DNA of 64,000 nucleotides from Apium graveolens (Eukaryota > Streptophyta > Magnoliopsida > Apiales > Apiaceae): contig NC_133655.1 in assembly GCF_009905375.1 (NCBI RefSeq), positions 41,082,422 through 41,146,421 on the forward strand, given 5' to 3'. Both the position numbers and the translations under genes were made by a program. Shown here in pieces: positions 1 to 12,092 of this stretch (positions are counted from its first letter, which is position 1; each line of letters opens with the position of its first letter). A model generated the notes under the pieces. The model had not been told where the DNA came from. It searched no databases and was given only the letters and a program-made list of their open reading frames with translations.

Positions 1-341
1 TCTGAACGGGGCTTGGTAGTCTTTTCCTCTCGAAACGTCTTCACAATGCTCTGGAGCTCATCCACCACCATCTGAATGATATACTGGCTGGTACGGTCCC
101 GGTGTGCTGGCATCTCCTCAAGCTTAGTGTTGACGTACTGAACCAAGGTCTCAAGTCTCGCAGTCATCTGCTCCTTGGAATTCTCTTCGTAGTTTCGGCT
201 GTCCGGATACACGTTCTTCAGTCGGTCTATCAGTCGGTCGTACTTGCCCTGAAGCATGTCGAACTCGCGCCTCAACTCAGCATACACGGAGAAAGCAATA
301 GTGTCATCCGACCCAGAGGATGACGAGGAATGCGCCCTTTG
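1..341 (-). CDS. T1 pre-gag frame (Ser-rich head, helical body), runs off the edge
   Basis: Open for 113 codons from position 341 to the window edge, in the same frame as the homologous frame of T6 (51149-51505). It opens with a short Ser/Asp-rich head (SSSSSGSDD) and continues as a charged, probably helical protein with repeated Leu/Glu/Arg residues. There is no ATG at the head; the frame starts immediately after the acceptor-like CAG at 342-344. The two family members differ mostly by synonymous or mild changes, and neither has a stop. I do not recognise a domain. It sits between PBS and gag, where chromoviruses normally have only a leader. It could encode a small accessory protein or be an alternative exon. 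Confidence 0.5.
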
Positions 342-344
342 CTG
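342..344 (-). promoter_or_regulatory. Candidate 3' splice site before T1 pre-gag
   Basis: On the sense strand a pyrimidine-rich run (CTCCTCTTATTGGTTGTCAG) ends in CAG directly before the open frame. The same position is conserved in T6 (51506-51508). Splicing is inferred from the motif only. Confidence 0.4.
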
Positions 345-461
345 ACAACCAATAAGAGGAGTATTAATAATAATTTACTTAACCTACTCTCTCACATAAT
401 ATCTATAATCTACACACATATCCTATAACCTATTTGGGCTGTCCAGGGACTCTAAACCGTA

Positions 462-473
462 GCTCTGATACCA
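462..473 (-). other. T1 primer binding site (initiator Met tRNA type)
   Basis: The sense strand reads TGGTATCAGAGC, the usual complement of the 3' end of initiator methionine tRNA, five bases inside the 5' LTR boundary (479). It fixes the element's direction as minus. Confidence 0.93.
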
Positions 474-752
474 AAACCTGTCACACCCCCAACTTAAACA
501 GCAAAATAAATATAGCTATTACATCATTTTAATGAAGAATACACAACCAAATCCAAGATCTTACAGTTTAGGGTTTGGAACAGCCCAACACTACCAACTA
601 TTACATCTGATTACAAATACCGAGTCCTCACACAGCTATTATTACTTATTCTACCTGAGCTCGAACATAAGCATCAGCATCACAGGTCTTACGGGCAGTC
701 TGCTTGAATTTAACCATAGCTGCTAGCTGTAATATCAGGGTAAAACAAGGAG

Positions 753-767
753 TGAGCCAAATGCTCA
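753..767 (-). other. T1 copy of the UGAGY/RCUCA hairpin
   Basis: TGAGC (753-757) and GCTCA (763-767) form a 5-bp stem around a 5-nt loop, next to the sense motif ACTTGTTGAGCA shared by all gypsy LTRs here. Confidence 0.5.
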
Positions 768-939
768 ACAAGTGCTAACAGTACGACACAAACACAAATC
801 AAGATATACCTTTAAGAATGACAATGAAAAGACATAACCAATGATAATGAGAGATTGAACTATGTGAGATGGCATCATTTTGCTTGTATCAAAACAATTT
901 TAAAATCATGTATTAATCAAAATCATTTTATGACGCTAC

Positions 940-973
940 GGATTACAGCCGGTGATCAGCCGCGAAGTAATCC
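940..973 (-). other. T1 copy of the CUGAUCA kissing-loop-like hairpin
   Basis: Sense strand: outer stem GGATTAC/GTAATCC (7 bp, perfect), a small internal loop, inner stem CGG/CCG and apical loop CUGAUCA. The same plan recurs with different stem sequences in the other gypsy LTRs of the window. Confidence 0.6.
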
Positions 974-3900
974 CGAACCTCGCTGGGTTCCAAAACATTA
1001 ACGGGAATCCCTAGGCAACTTTTAAGCCTAATATAAGTATGGAAATGACTCACGTCTCAGTCCAGATCCACTATTAAAAGAAAACATTTATCCCCCTTTG
1101 GGACTGAAAACCCACGTTTTATTTATTTCAAAAAAAACTGATGCCGAATTATAACAAAGTCTCTTTTAACAGTAACCATTTTTATCAAGGGATTATAGAT
1201 CAACTCGAAACACGGGAAATATGGTACTAAATCTCAGAGTCATGATTCACAAAACTAAACTCTATTAGGGTAACTGAATGGTTTTCATGTATCAAAGTTT
1301 GGACAAGGGAATTTAGTGAGGCTATTGGATATCATGAAAGGAAGTGCCAAATTGGGCTTAAAGCAATGGTTTCTCATCAAGGTTCAAGTGCTGGATCATC
1401 AAGAATGTAAGCTTCATGAATACTAAGGGTGTTAAGGTATGAAGAAATGATTTTTAGCTCAGGATATATCAGAATTGACAAGCTTTAGGATAAGAAAGAG
1501 GGGTATCAATCAATTAGGGACAACTTTGATAAATATTTGGCTTTCAGGTATCAAGGTAAGGTTCTATAGGGATTCAAGTATCAGGGTGAGATATCATTAC
1601 TTAGGAATCATTATCATGGTAATCAAGAGGATCAACCGAGTGCTATAACAACTCTCTATTTTATCATGGCATTCGAATTACTTTAATATATTGTCATGAT
1701 AAGACTTTTGAACTACTTGCAATACGTACTCGAGGGTTCATGACATCTCTATGTAACTCAAAGATAAACAAAAGATACGCTTGATTTAAATATGTCAAAA
1801 TGACTCAGGATAATTGCATCGATATATATGAACTGTTTACAGTAAGTACGAAGGTCAAGTTGAATCACTTGCCTTGAGATAGGCTGGTCTGGTCTGACTG
1901 GTAGGAGCAACAACTGGTGCTTCACTCGACCTTTATGGAAAGTTTTCCCTCGTCTCGAGATCCTACATAAATAATAATAATCCTCATTATAATATATTCT
2001 TACAAACTTAACCTATTTACAACTCGAAATTAAACACGGATGGCACTTAGACCTATATGCACTTAATTTATATTCACTTTTAAATTACAATTGCACACAC
2101 ATAGCCACATAATCACATATCATATATTAATACCAAATAACATCATATATACCATAATGCAACACTAGGCTTGGATGATCTCGACTTACCACTTAAGTCA
2201 CTTGGTCGCTAAACTAGACAAAGTCTTCAAATTTTGGCTCCCTAACTCGATGTGCCTCTCCTAAATTATCCAAAACCTATTGACCCTCACTTGTGCCTTT
2301 TGCTCTAATGACCTTATACCATCTTACAACTATGGTGGTCGACCTAATACTCACTTCTAAGTATTCTCAAACTACGTGATAAGTAATAGTGCTCACTGGT
2401 GCAAATTTCAGAATGACAACTATAGTATCTTGAGTGCATTAGGCACTCTTAAACTATAAGTTTTCCTTCAAAACTTTTACACAAGACTCTCCTGACCTAA
2501 GGGCATCTCACAAACTTGATGTGGCTCAAGGGCCTGGCTTGGGCCTTCTTGGGCCTAAGCTAAAAGTCCAAGGTTCCCCTGCTTTTCTGGGAAGAAAACA
2601 CCCTGACTTGAATTAACTTGTGACACATGGTTCTAACTCATATCCTATGAACTATGGTTGGAAAAACTTCTCTGACACTCCCTCTAACTAAGGCCCAATT
2701 GGGCCTAATGAGGGCCTACCCATGACATGGTCAAATCTCCCTATTTCTAAGTTGCAACAAAACTGTCCCCTGCTGGACAGATTTTGTGATTCTACTTGTG
2801 CACCTAACCAAATGACATGCAAACCTCCAACCAACTCCTAAAACCTTTTATATACTCCCAATACCAACTTCTGGTAGCTTGGGCCTCAAAGTGCACATCA
2901 ATGACATGGTCAAAACTCACTCTAAACCTCAGGGTACTAAACTGATTTTCTGCAGAAACTATAACTCTCATTTTCCAAGGTTTTGACTTGACAAACTCAA
3001 CTAACAACAACTCAATACCTAAACCAAGACTTATACATGGTAATCTACTGAACTAACTCCCTTATTCTCAAAATAACCTTGGGTGAGATCATCCATACCC
3101 AAAAACAACAACATGCAACTAAATATATAATGTGCAACTCATGGAAAGCACATAACAAGATTTCGGCTTGGCCTAAAGTTTTAAAAGCGTGCAAAATCGA
3201 CTTGCAACTAATACTCATCCTTAATAATCATGAAATATAACTTCTTTTAAGTATTAATAAGAAATTTATCATGGAAACAATTTATTTTAAGCACACCTGT
3301 TTCGCATTTATAGATTTTTAAATATAACAACATGATTTCGAAAAGAATAGCATGCAAAACATGGTTGATCATCATTTAAATGTCTTAAAACTAGCATGCA
3401 TGGCTAAACATAAATATATAATGAAATTTTAGTAGCATGCAAAGGATTTTAAAGCATGATATCTCCATAAAACACTTAGTTAGCACATATACATAATATA
3501 TCTCATAGAGAGCTCTTGAATTCACAAGATCCAAGAGTTTCTCTTTGGAGATCATATAAGAACTACACATGCATCCATGGAACTTCAACTTCCCAGTCTC
3601 AAAACACTTGGAAAGGATATAAGATGAATGTAGGTAAAAGATTTATACTTGGGAAGATGAAGAATGAATTGAAAAATGGAAGGGGGTCGGGGATTTGGCC
3701 TTCGGCCGAGAGCAAGGTGGGAGGGGAAAAAGAGAGAAAATTTGTGGTGTGTTGGAGTGTGGAATGAGTGGAATGAGTGGAATGATTTCTACCACTTTGA
3801 TTTTTTTATTTTATGCTTTTTGGTTGACAAATAATGAGTGGAAGTGAGAACTTACAAAAATGTCCTTTAGCTAAAGTTAGGCCATTTTACATGCAAGGCT

Positions 3901-4380
3901 AATGTAGTAATTTGATAATAATCAAAGGAGTTAGTGGGGTTGGAAAAGTCTTATTTGCCCTTTGAGAGAATAGAAGGGTGATTTGCATGCATGGTCTCTT
4001 ATGTAATTTGATAAATATGACAACTAAAATTTATAATGATTTATTTTTATAAATTAAAATACAAGTTCAAAAATTATAAAATTTATACCATAAAATAACT
4101 TGGATTTTTAGAGACTTTATAAAATCATTTTCAAAATTTGTGAACAAAATACCTTTTAAAATAAAAATTTTCCAAAGCTTAGAATATTCCTTATAAATCA
4201 AAAATAAAGAAATTAAATAAACTCTTGCTTTGAAAAATCATATACTACACAAAACAAATTTATAATGCAGAAATTTTCACTCACACTAGCGTACAATCAT
4301 TGAATATATTTTCATTTGACTTTAATATTATACCAAATCCACAAATAATATTACACGAAGATACCGGTCGTAACAGCATT

Positions 4381-5150
4381 AGCAAAATATCAGATAAATA
4401 TTAAAGTCTGATAAACTTCAGTATATCTTAAAAATAAGGCATAACTGAGAAAAATGCTTAAAATCTGTCATTAATAATGAAGTCTACTATAGAATGAATT
4501 TATGCAAAAGTCCACCTCAACTGTTTGTGCTCATTTTATGCATATTTTAGAATTTTTTTTCACAGTGGCTTCTCAGTGTAAATGAGTCAAAACTGCTATC
4601 AGAATTTATGCTATTATTTTAGTATTTCTCCAGTAATCAGAGAATGTGAAAAGTCACCAAGAAAAAATTATTTTCTTTTCTAATGCATATTACTTAATAC
4701 CAGCAATGCACTTGGGTCTTCCCTTCCACATATTTACTCTAGATCTCAAAGGAGTACCTGACTTTAATTTTCTTTTCTTTTCTTTTCTACAGATAAGTGA
4801 GGCTTATCAAGCATGTGGTTCATCTTTAAGATTTACTAACATCAGAATTTAAAAGATAAGAAGCAAGAATCTAGTTTGTGACTTAGTTATAAGATACACA
4901 AAGTAAATTTGACCAAGCTCAAAATCAGAAATTGCTTGTGTTAATGAGTTTCCACATAAACAACTAATTCAAACATGGGATTGAATAGTCACAGAACATT
5001 CAAATCACTATCAGAGTATATAGATCCACATCAGATAATAATCAGCATTTAATGTATTTCAATTTAAACACAGATTACATGAAGATAAGACAATCTTTAA
5101 ACACTGATCATAAAGTATGATACATGAGAACAAAAACTAAGCAAATTTAG
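4381..5150 (-). other. Cop1 3' untranslated region
   Basis: Lies between the end of RNase H and the T1 insertion. It holds no env-like or other convincing frame; the 68-residue frame at 4646-4852 on the plus strand has no recognisable content. Several TCAGAA/TCTGAT-type words resemble those in the Cop1 LTR. Polypurine tract and 3' LTR are not seen and must lie beyond T1. Confidence 0.6.
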
Positions 5151-5159
5151 AGAAAGAAC

Positions 5160-5431
5160 TTGAAACCATTCCAAGTTCATTTAATAGTCTTGTAAAAGTA
5201 GCTTCACATAATGGTTTTGTGAAGATATCTGCTAGTTGTTGATGTTGGAATAAAATGCAATTCCACTGTACCTTCCATCACATGTTCCCTTATGAAATGG
5301 TACCTTATGCTGATGTTCTTTGTCATTGAGTGTTGAACTGGATTACCTGTCATAGCAATAGCACTTTGATTATCACAGTAAATAGGTATTTTAGAGAATT
5401 CTAACCCATAATCCATTAACTGATTCTTCAT
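5160..5431 (-). pseudogene. Cop1 RNase H, C-terminal half
   Basis: Encodes the second half of the copia RNase H, with the YCDNQSA motif (here IYCDNQSAIAM), the H-rich IRYHFIREHV motif and the LHFIPT motif, then a degraded tail toward 5160 matching the usual end of copia pol. A stop at 5432-5434 separates it from the preceding RT/RNase H frame, where the family normally has Trp-Met, and further damage follows about 5204. In the intact element it would degrade the RNA strand during reverse transcription. Confidence 0.85.
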
Positions 5432-6103
5432 TTAAAGAATCTGTGGACAACAGCTTCCTGCAGCAATATATTCTGCTTCTGCAGTTGATGTGGAAATTGA
5501 TTTATATTTCTTGCTAAACCAAGAAAGCAATCTGCCTCCAAGAAATTGGCAGCTTCCACTTGTGCTTTTCCTGTCTATTTTGCATCCTGCAAAATCTGCA
5601 TCTGAGTAACCTATTAGATTAAAATCTGATTCTCTAGGATACCACAATCCTAGATCAGCTGTGCCCTTGAGGTACTTGAAAATTCTTTTTACAGCTATTA
5701 GATGAGGTTCTCTTGGATCAGCCTGAAATCTTGCACAAAGACAGGTAGCATACATGATATCCGGTCTACTAGCAGTTAAATAGAGTAAAGAGCCAATCAT
5801 ACCTCTATAGTTAGTAATATCTACTGATGAACCAATATCTTTATCTAACTTGGTTGCAATGGCCATGAGAGTGGATGCAGTTGAACTGTCTTGCATTCCA
5901 AATTTCTTGAGTAAATTTCCGGTGTACTTGGATTGATAGATAAAAGTACCTTCTTCATTTTGCTTGACTTGAAGTCCCAGAAAATAACTAAGTTCTCCCA
6001 TCATACTCATTTGATATCTTGACTGCATTAGCTTTGCAAACCTTTTACAGAGTTTGGCATTTGTAGAACCAAATATGATATCATCAACATATATATGTAC
6101 CAA
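5432..6103 (-). pseudogene. Cop1 reverse transcriptase (C-terminal) and RNase H (N-terminal)
   Basis: Contains the RT catalytic YVDDIIFGS motif near its start, then MSMMGELSYFLGLQVKQ and the copia connection LYLTASRPDI. It ends in the RNase H part with GYSDADFAGC, DRKSTSG and TAEAEYIAA. The catalytic aspartates of YVDD are kept. The frame differs from the upstream RT segment because of a frameshift near 6260. It is one piece of the broken copia polyprotein. Confidence 0.9.
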
Positions 6104-6186
6104 AAGTAAGTCATTTCCATGGTTGAGGTAGAACAGTGTTTTATCAATAGTACCTCTGTGAAATCCACTTTCCAGAAGGAATTGAG

Positions 6187-7781
6187 CTAAAGTGTCATAC
6201 CATGCTCTAGGAGCTTGCTTAAGGCCATAAAGTGCTTTGTCAAGCCTATAGACATGATTCGGAAATTTGAATCTACAAAGCCTGAAGGTTGTTCAACATA
6301 TACCTCTTCTTCCAATTCTCCATTTAGAAAAGCACTTTTTACATCCATTTGAAACACTTTAAACTTTTTGTGAGCAGCAAAAGCCAAAATGATTCCTATG
6401 GCTTCCAATCTAGCAACTGGTGTAAATGTTTCATCATAATCAATACCCTCATGTTGAGAGTAGCCTTTAACAACCAGCCTTGCTTTGTTCTTTGTAATTA
6501 TGCCATCACTGTCAGTTTTATTTCTGAACACGCACTTTATGCCAACAACTGATCTGTTCTTTGGTCTTGGCACTAGGGTCCAGACTTTATTTCTTTCAAA
6601 TTGATTTAACTCTTCCTGCATTGCTTGCACCCAATCAGCATCTTGAAGAACTTCTTCCACTATCTTTGGTTCAGTCTGAGATAGAAAAGAATGATAGAGA
6701 CATTCATTTGATGTTGCAGTTCTAGTTCTGACATCTGCTTCAGGATCTCCAATAATTAAGTTAGGTGTATGTGGTTTGGTCCACTTCCTTGCACATGGAA
6801 GTTGATTTCTAGAACTGGATCCTCCCCCATGATCCATGCTATCTCCATCAGCATTTTTTGATGCTCCCCCTATAATTATGCTCTCTAAGACTTCAGAATT
6901 TGAGTTAGATCCTTCCGGATTTGAAGAATCAGAGTTTTCAGAATTATCAGAATTTGGCTCATCAATACTTGATGAATCAGAACTTGAAGAGCCAGTGACA
7001 GGTTTTGATGCTTCTTGAGAGTCTTGAGTTGTGGTAGGATCTTCAGCTTGCTCCCCCTGGACAGGTGCATTTTCCTTTGGAGTTGTTACCACAGTTTCAA
7101 TGACATCAGAACTTAACCCGTCAGAACTAACAGGATCAGAGTTTAAGTCATCATAATTTACAGAATCAGAGTTTAAATCTTGATTTTCAAATCTCAGTTG
7201 ATCATGATCATTGAAATCTTCAAGTCCAGTAATCTTCTTATCATCAAAAGATACATTGATAGATTCCATGACAACCCATGTTCTTAAATTGTAGACTCTG
7301 ATGGTTTTTTTGGAAAGTGGATATCCAACAAAAATTCCTTCATCAGTTTTTAGATCAAATTTTGACAGCTGTTCAGGATGAGTCTTAAGAATAAAACACT
7401 TACATCCAAATACATGAAAGTATTTCAGATTTGGCTTCTTTTTCTTCACCATCTCATATGGTGTCTTTACATGCTTGTTTATGAGTGTAGCATTGTGTGT
7501 AAAACAAGCAGTCTGCACAGCTTCAGCCCAAAAGTAGGTTGGTAGCTTTGCTTCATCAAGCAGTGTTCGTGCAGCTTCAATGAGAGTCCTGTTCTTTCTT
7601 TCTACAACTTCATTTTGCTGTGGAGTTGCAGGTGCAGAAAATTCCAGTTTGATTACATGCTCTTTGCAGAACTCTTCCATGATTGAATTCTTGAACTCAG
7701 TGCCATTATCACTTCTTATAATTTTAACAGAATCATTGACCAACTTATCCAGTTGTTTGACAGGATCAGTTAGAGTAGATG
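6187..7781 (-). pseudogene. Cop1 integrase (C-terminal) and reverse transcriptase (N-terminal)
   Basis: Starts at the T2 insertion. The integrase part shows [12 protein letters not shown] (second catalytic Asp) and [14 protein letters not shown] (catalytic Glu region; the usual Gly before VVER is Glu here), then the copia C-terminal core ([18 protein letters not shown]). A long Ser/Asp/Glu-rich linker follows (about 6830-7200). RT begins with [17 protein letters not shown] and reaches [20 protein letters not shown], with the first catalytic Asp. A frameshift near 6260 breaks the frame in the YGLKQ region. The N-terminal half of integrase is at 31520-31772, on the other side of T2. Confidence 0.9.
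7777..7781. repeat. Target-site duplication of T2, left copy (AGATG)
   Basis: AGATG directly precedes the T2 LTR start (7782) and is repeated at 31515-31519 directly after the T2 LTR end. Confidence 0.95.
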
Positions 7782-8708
7782 TGTGACGACTGAGAATTTT
7801 ACGATGTAATGAAGTCAATAAAATCTGATTTATGTGAAGTGATTATGATTATGTGATTAAGTGATGGTTAATTGTCGTTATTGTATATTAGAATCTAGGA
7901 GCGTAAGTAAGAGCGTTCCAATTTAAAGAGTCAGCTTATGAGTTAAGTTATGTTGTTGGGCCGTCAGGTAGAACGGAATCCATCCTAATAAGGATTTAAA
8001 GTATATAAAATGGGAAATATGTATGATTGTGTGAAATGAATGTTTAAATGAAGTATTGCATCCTAATGACGTGTCAGTCGATAATGATAATGAGAAGCGT
8101 AATTGAAAAGCTGAGCGTCGGGCCGTCAGGCAGAACGTGACCCGGAACGCGTAAAAAGGGAATAATATTAAAAAGGACAATTTATATGATTAGACATGAG
8201 TTTTGATGTGCTCGTATATGTGTTTGCTTTTCCGTATGCATGATTATGTGATATGTTGATATTTTATGGATTTAAGAGAATGATCTGATTTAAATAAAGG
8301 TTTATTTAACCTTCGCACATTTTTATAAAATTTTCTGAGTAAGATAACTGCATGAGATTTGTTCTGTTATCTTCGTAGTAATCAGGTAGACTTTCTAAAA
8401 ATGATGGATGGATTTATTTGGTGATCGTTGCATTTTAAATTGATTTTTATGTGATAAAGTGTTATTATTAGCACGAACTTGCGAAAATCATATAAAATCA
8501 ACCGTTTGCTCAAAAGTTTATTATGAGTAATGGTTGGAAAGATAATTTCGAAATCTACGTCTTAAAACTGTCATTCGCAATAATTTTTGACTTTTCGAGA
8601 GGGATATATTCGATATTCGATTTCTATCTTATTTAAGTAAAAAGAAAGGATTAATCAAACATGAAAAGGGGATTAGTTAATTACTAAAATACCCCTGCCC
8701 TCTAAACA

Positions 8709-8718
8709 TATATATAAA
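8709..8718 (+). promoter_or_regulatory. TATA box of T2 5' LTR
   Basis: TATATATAAA followed within about 10 bases by a CT-rich run of more than 100 bases, a typical plant core promoter layout. It is conserved in the 3' LTR at 18628-18637. Transcription start is expected near 8740-8750. Confidence 0.65.
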
Positions 8719-10907
8719 CTCATTTCCTCCTCCTCCTCTTCTTTTCCACCCGGCCACTCCCTCTCATCTCTCTCTTTTCTCTCCCGTCCACTCTCATCTC
8801 TCTCCGTTTCGCACTCTACTCTCTCTCTTTCTTTTCTCTCGGTATACTCTCCTAATTCACATGATCTTTTAAGAAATCTTCCTAGAATTTCATCCTCTAC
8901 ATATACATATGTGATTGAGTATGTGCATGTGTGTGTTCATGCTTTAATACGTGTGTATGTATGTATATATGTTCCAATATGTGCTTAAGGAGGTGATTTT
9001 ATGATTGAAAATTGATTTTTAAAGCTAAATGGATCTTGCATGTGCCTTGTGTGTGCATAAATCGGAGGTTTCAAGGTTGGAAACCTCAAAATGAGGCACC
9101 ACCGAGAAACCACCGCCACCAGTGATGAACTCCGGTGAACCGGTGGTGAGTTGTGATGCTAAAACTGAACTCCAATTTCACAAAACTTGATTTTTGGTGT
9201 TTGCATGCTTGGTTTGTTTGAAATTCGAAAAGAGTTTAATTTTTAAGAGTTAAGTTGATAATTACTTGATAGGAATGAGTTGTTGAAGTTTAAGTCAATA
9301 AATTATGATTTGATTTGAATGACTAGATGTATTTAAAGCTAAATTAGACCATGCATGTGTTTATTTGATGTAAAAGCCGCATAGGGCTTTGGTTCATCAA
9401 GAATGAATTGATTATAGTTGATAAAAATGATTGTTTGATGGTTGTTTGAAAGTGATAAGTTGAATGGAGTGTTTAATGGAATTAGGAATAAGAAATTCGA
9501 ATATAAATATGAGATTATAAGTTGCCTTGGTTCGAATTTTATTGATAAAGAAAGAAGAAGTAAATTGGTGTGTTGTTCGTGGTTGAATTCATTAGAATTT
9601 AGGATTAAACTATGTAAAGATGCTTGCATGCTATGTATGACATCAAAAATTGAAATGCATGCCGTTGTTCTTGAAAATTCGAATGATATAGTTGTTTTAT
9701 GAGAATATTAAGTTGGATTAAGTGAATATTTGATTGAATATATGTTATACGGATTTGGTATGAAAAGTTGCTTGAATTTGAGAGATGTTTATAAAAAAGC
9801 CGAATAGTTCATAGCATTTAAAAGGTCAAATTCTAATTTAAGTGCTTAAATTCATCATGGAGATTAGTTAGGGATTGTATGTGAGTTTTTTTGCCTAATT
9901 TGCTATATTTGGTTCGAATTAAAGTATAAAAGAAAAGGAATGATTGATTTGTGTTAACTATGGTTGTCGTGTTGGTTTAAAGATAACTTTAGGGTCGTTA
10001 TTATAAGTTTTGTCGTTTGTTTATTCGTATAAGAATTTCAATTATAAAGAGCTATGTGTACTAATATAAAGTATGATTTGATTTCGAGTCGAGATAAGGA
10101 TGTTTATAAGTCGATTGTCGAGTATATAAAGGTGTAAAGGTTAAGAATAAAGTATACGATGTGCTATGTGCTTATGTGTATAAGCTATACTCGTATAGTT
10201 GGAGTCAGAAGTATAATCGAGCCATCGTATAGAGTGATCATTCCGGGAACGAGAGTTGAGAAACTGATTAAGGTTTTGGTTTTTATTATAGATTCAGAGC
10301 GTGAGGGCATTCAGGCTAGGAAAGGAAAGGGTATACTAGGTGGCAGTAGTTCAACCTTCAGGAAAGTGAATTCAAGCAAGTAACTCTAATTACTTGTGTA
10401 AATGGTTATAGAGAGAATGTTGTTCATAGCATGTAGAGTATTGAACTGTTAAAATGATGAACCCCTGATATCGATTTGAGATACCCTGTCTTTGATCTTG
10501 TAAAACTGTTACTAATAAGCTTATTTCATTCAACCCTTTGGTAACCTATCTTTTCTTTTAAAATTATTTGATATGCCATGAACTGTTATAAACCCTATAA
10601 TTACCTTTACGAATCCCCTTGTAATGATGCTATATTCTTTGATCATCCTCTATTGATCCTTGGAACAGTCTGATTCTTTTAACTTGAGTACCTTGTTATC
10701 ATTGATTCAAAACCCCTAGAATTTTATCTTGTTTATCCTTGCTTCATTTCCTTAACTTTGAATTCTTGAAATTGAATCTAAGAATGAGTTTCGACTTGAA
10801 AGAGTCCGAATGATTTCATATTCTTGGTAATAATAAAATGAATTTAGAAAACCTACTTTTTCCAACTCAAGGTTTTCCAAACGAATTCCTAATGGATTGG
10901 ATTAGAC

Positions 10908-10970
10908 GTAAGAGGCTAGTGGGACTAGTCCAGTCATTGTAAGAGGCTAGCGGGGCTAGTCCAGCTTAAG
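10908..10970 (+). repeat. 31-bp tandem repeat, two copies, in T2 LTR
   Basis: GTAAGAGGCTAG begins at 10908 and again at 10939; each is followed by a GGG(A/G)CTAGTCCAG segment. It lies about 55 bases upstream of the kissing-loop-like hairpin, the same relative place as the tandem repeats in T4 and T7. Confidence 0.8.
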
Positions 10971-11024
10971 GCTAAAATTATGACGTATGGTACCTTAAAG
11001 AATGGATGGAGGTCGGTACGGGAT

Positions 11025-11047
11025 AATCACCCGTATTATAATGAAAT
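11025..11047 (+). other. T2 5' LTR copy of the kissing-loop-like hairpin (loop mutated)
   Basis: Stem GGTACGGG/CCCGTATT (8 pairs including two G-U) around a 7-nt loop, here ATAATCA instead of CTGATCA. The 3' LTR copy (20835-20857) has the consensus loop. Confidence 0.55.
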
Positions 11048-11481
11048 GAAAAGATAAAGTGGTCCAATCAAGGGTGTTCTATATTGATTTTAAAAAGGAA
11101 TTGAAACTTCCTACTCAGTAATTGATTCTTTGAAAAAAATAAAAATGGTTTATATTGCTTTGAAAAGAGTTGATTGTGATATTGTGAAGCTTAAAGCTCG
11201 TGAACCCTGATTTTAATCTGTTGATCATATAATTGGTTCCATATAGTGAAATATTGTTGCTTTCCTTTCTGAAAGATCTGTTCTGATCCTTTAATGATTT
11301 GTGATGAATGTCGGCTTTCACCCTGCTTTGAGCCTTGTTCCTTGAAAGCCCCATATTTTTCCTTCATAACCCTTCCTTAACCCAAAAGATGGAAATCTGC
11401 CACCTAGAATTGATAAAGTAGAATGCCCTGGGTTTGGTAAAGTATATTATGGATTTTATATCGTAGAACTGCTCTATAGTT

Positions 11482-11502
11482 ACTTGCTGAGTTTTATACT
11501 CA
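11482..11502 (+). other. T2 5' LTR copy of the UGAGY/RCUCA hairpin
   Basis: ACTTGC followed by TGAGT (11488-11492), loop TTTAT and ACTCA (11498-11502). The last stem pair is T-A here and C-G in the T1/T6 family, a compensatory change. Confidence 0.5.
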
Positions 11503-11896
11503 TATGTTTTGTTTTAATCTAACCATGGCAGTTAAGCAAGAAGATGGCCAGGCTTAGGCGCACTGCTCGTAAGAGCGTACCTGGTGGTCCATATCGTGTT
11601 GAGGGCTTCTGGTTGCCAGAGCAGGTAGTGGTGTTTTTGAGTGAGAAAGCGCTTAGCCAGAGTGTTGTGAAGATACAATGGGTTATCTGTCGGTTCCAAG
11701 CCAGAATCGATTATGTTTATTTAATATTATTTTGGGGTTGTAAGTTATGTTTTATGATTGGTAGTTGTAATCTTGTCCCATACTTTATCCTGTTTGATCC
11801 TGTTAGTAGTTAATCGGGGTTTATGCTTATTTAATTATTAGTTTAAAGGTGTGTGGGTCCTCATTTCCTAACCCCGAGATTGAGGGCGTCACAAGT

Positions 11897-11908
11897 TGGT
11901 ATTAGAGC
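11897..11908 (+). other. T2 primer binding site
   Basis: TGGTATTAGAGC, one base different from the standard initiator-Met complement (TGGTATCAGAGC), three bases after the 5' LTR. Confidence 0.9.
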
Positions 11909-12092
11909 TACAGGATCTAGTCCCTGAGACAAGTTAGGATTAAGAAGGGTATTTTGGGTATATTTATATCGCGAGAGAGTTCAAATCATATAGAGTTGAG
12001 TTAGACTATTAGGTATAGTCTAAGGAAAGTGTGTATTAGTGAAAGTGGAAACTAGAGTTAGGGTGTGAGTTAGCTGGAAGCTTTATTTAACC

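Larger units (their letters stand above)
1..4375 (-). mobile_element. T1: Ty3/gypsy chromovirus, 5' part (rest off the left edge)
   Basis: Minus-strand LTR retrotransposon entering from the left edge. Its sense order is 5' LTR (479-4375), primer binding site (462-473), then a leader with a pre-gag frame (341 down to 1). The leader and LTR match T6 (51165-54561) closely, so both are one family, but the T1 LTR is 979 bp longer. It is inserted in the 3' region of Cop1. The right-hand target duplication should be GCATT at 4376-4380; its partner is outside the window. Gag, pol and the 3' LTR are not visible. Confidence 0.9.
479..4375 (-). repeat. T1 5' LTR, 3897 bp
   Basis: Begins TGTCACACCC and ends GGTCGTAACA on the plus strand, so the sense LTR starts TGTTACGACC and ends GGTGTGACA. 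It aligns with both T6 LTRs along its length, except for 945 bp (about 1986-2930) that T6 lacks. Those 945 bp are flanked by CCTC on both sides. No protein-coding frame inside it is convincing; the short frames at 2804-3010, 3391-3588 and 3516-3767 are not supported. Confidence 0.92.
7782..11893 (+). repeat. T2 5' LTR, 4112 bp
   Basis: Starts TGTGACGACT and ends GGGCGTCACA. Contains a TATA box (8709-8718) followed by a long pyrimidine-rich stretch (about 8720-8850), a 31-bp tandem repeat (about 10908-10970) and the two conserved hairpins (11025-11047, 11488-11502). Compared with the 3' LTR it keeps about 75 bp near 9060-9140 that the 3' copy has lost. Short frames inside it (for example 9339-9629 and 9442-9702) recur in the 3' LTR only because the LTRs are copies. 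Confidence 0.95.

Noticed and set aside
462..473. PBS sites considered as tRNA gene fragments
   Set aside because: Only 12 bases match the tRNA 3' end and no arms or anticodon stem follow.
2804..3767. Small frames in the T1 LTR that recur in T6 LTRs (45222-45595, 53593-54011)
   Set aside because: Low-complexity, AT-rich, lengths vary between copies; LTR sequence.
4646..4852. Possible env-like frame downstream of Cop1 RNase H
   Set aside because: 68 residues only, opposite strand, no signal-anchor or coiled-coil pattern of retroviral env-like genes.
9339..9702. Overlapping frames of about 90 residues on both strands in the T2 5' LTR, repeated at 19169-19556 in the 3' LTR
   Set aside because: They recur only because the LTRs are copies; the differences do not favour synonymous sites and no family is recognised.
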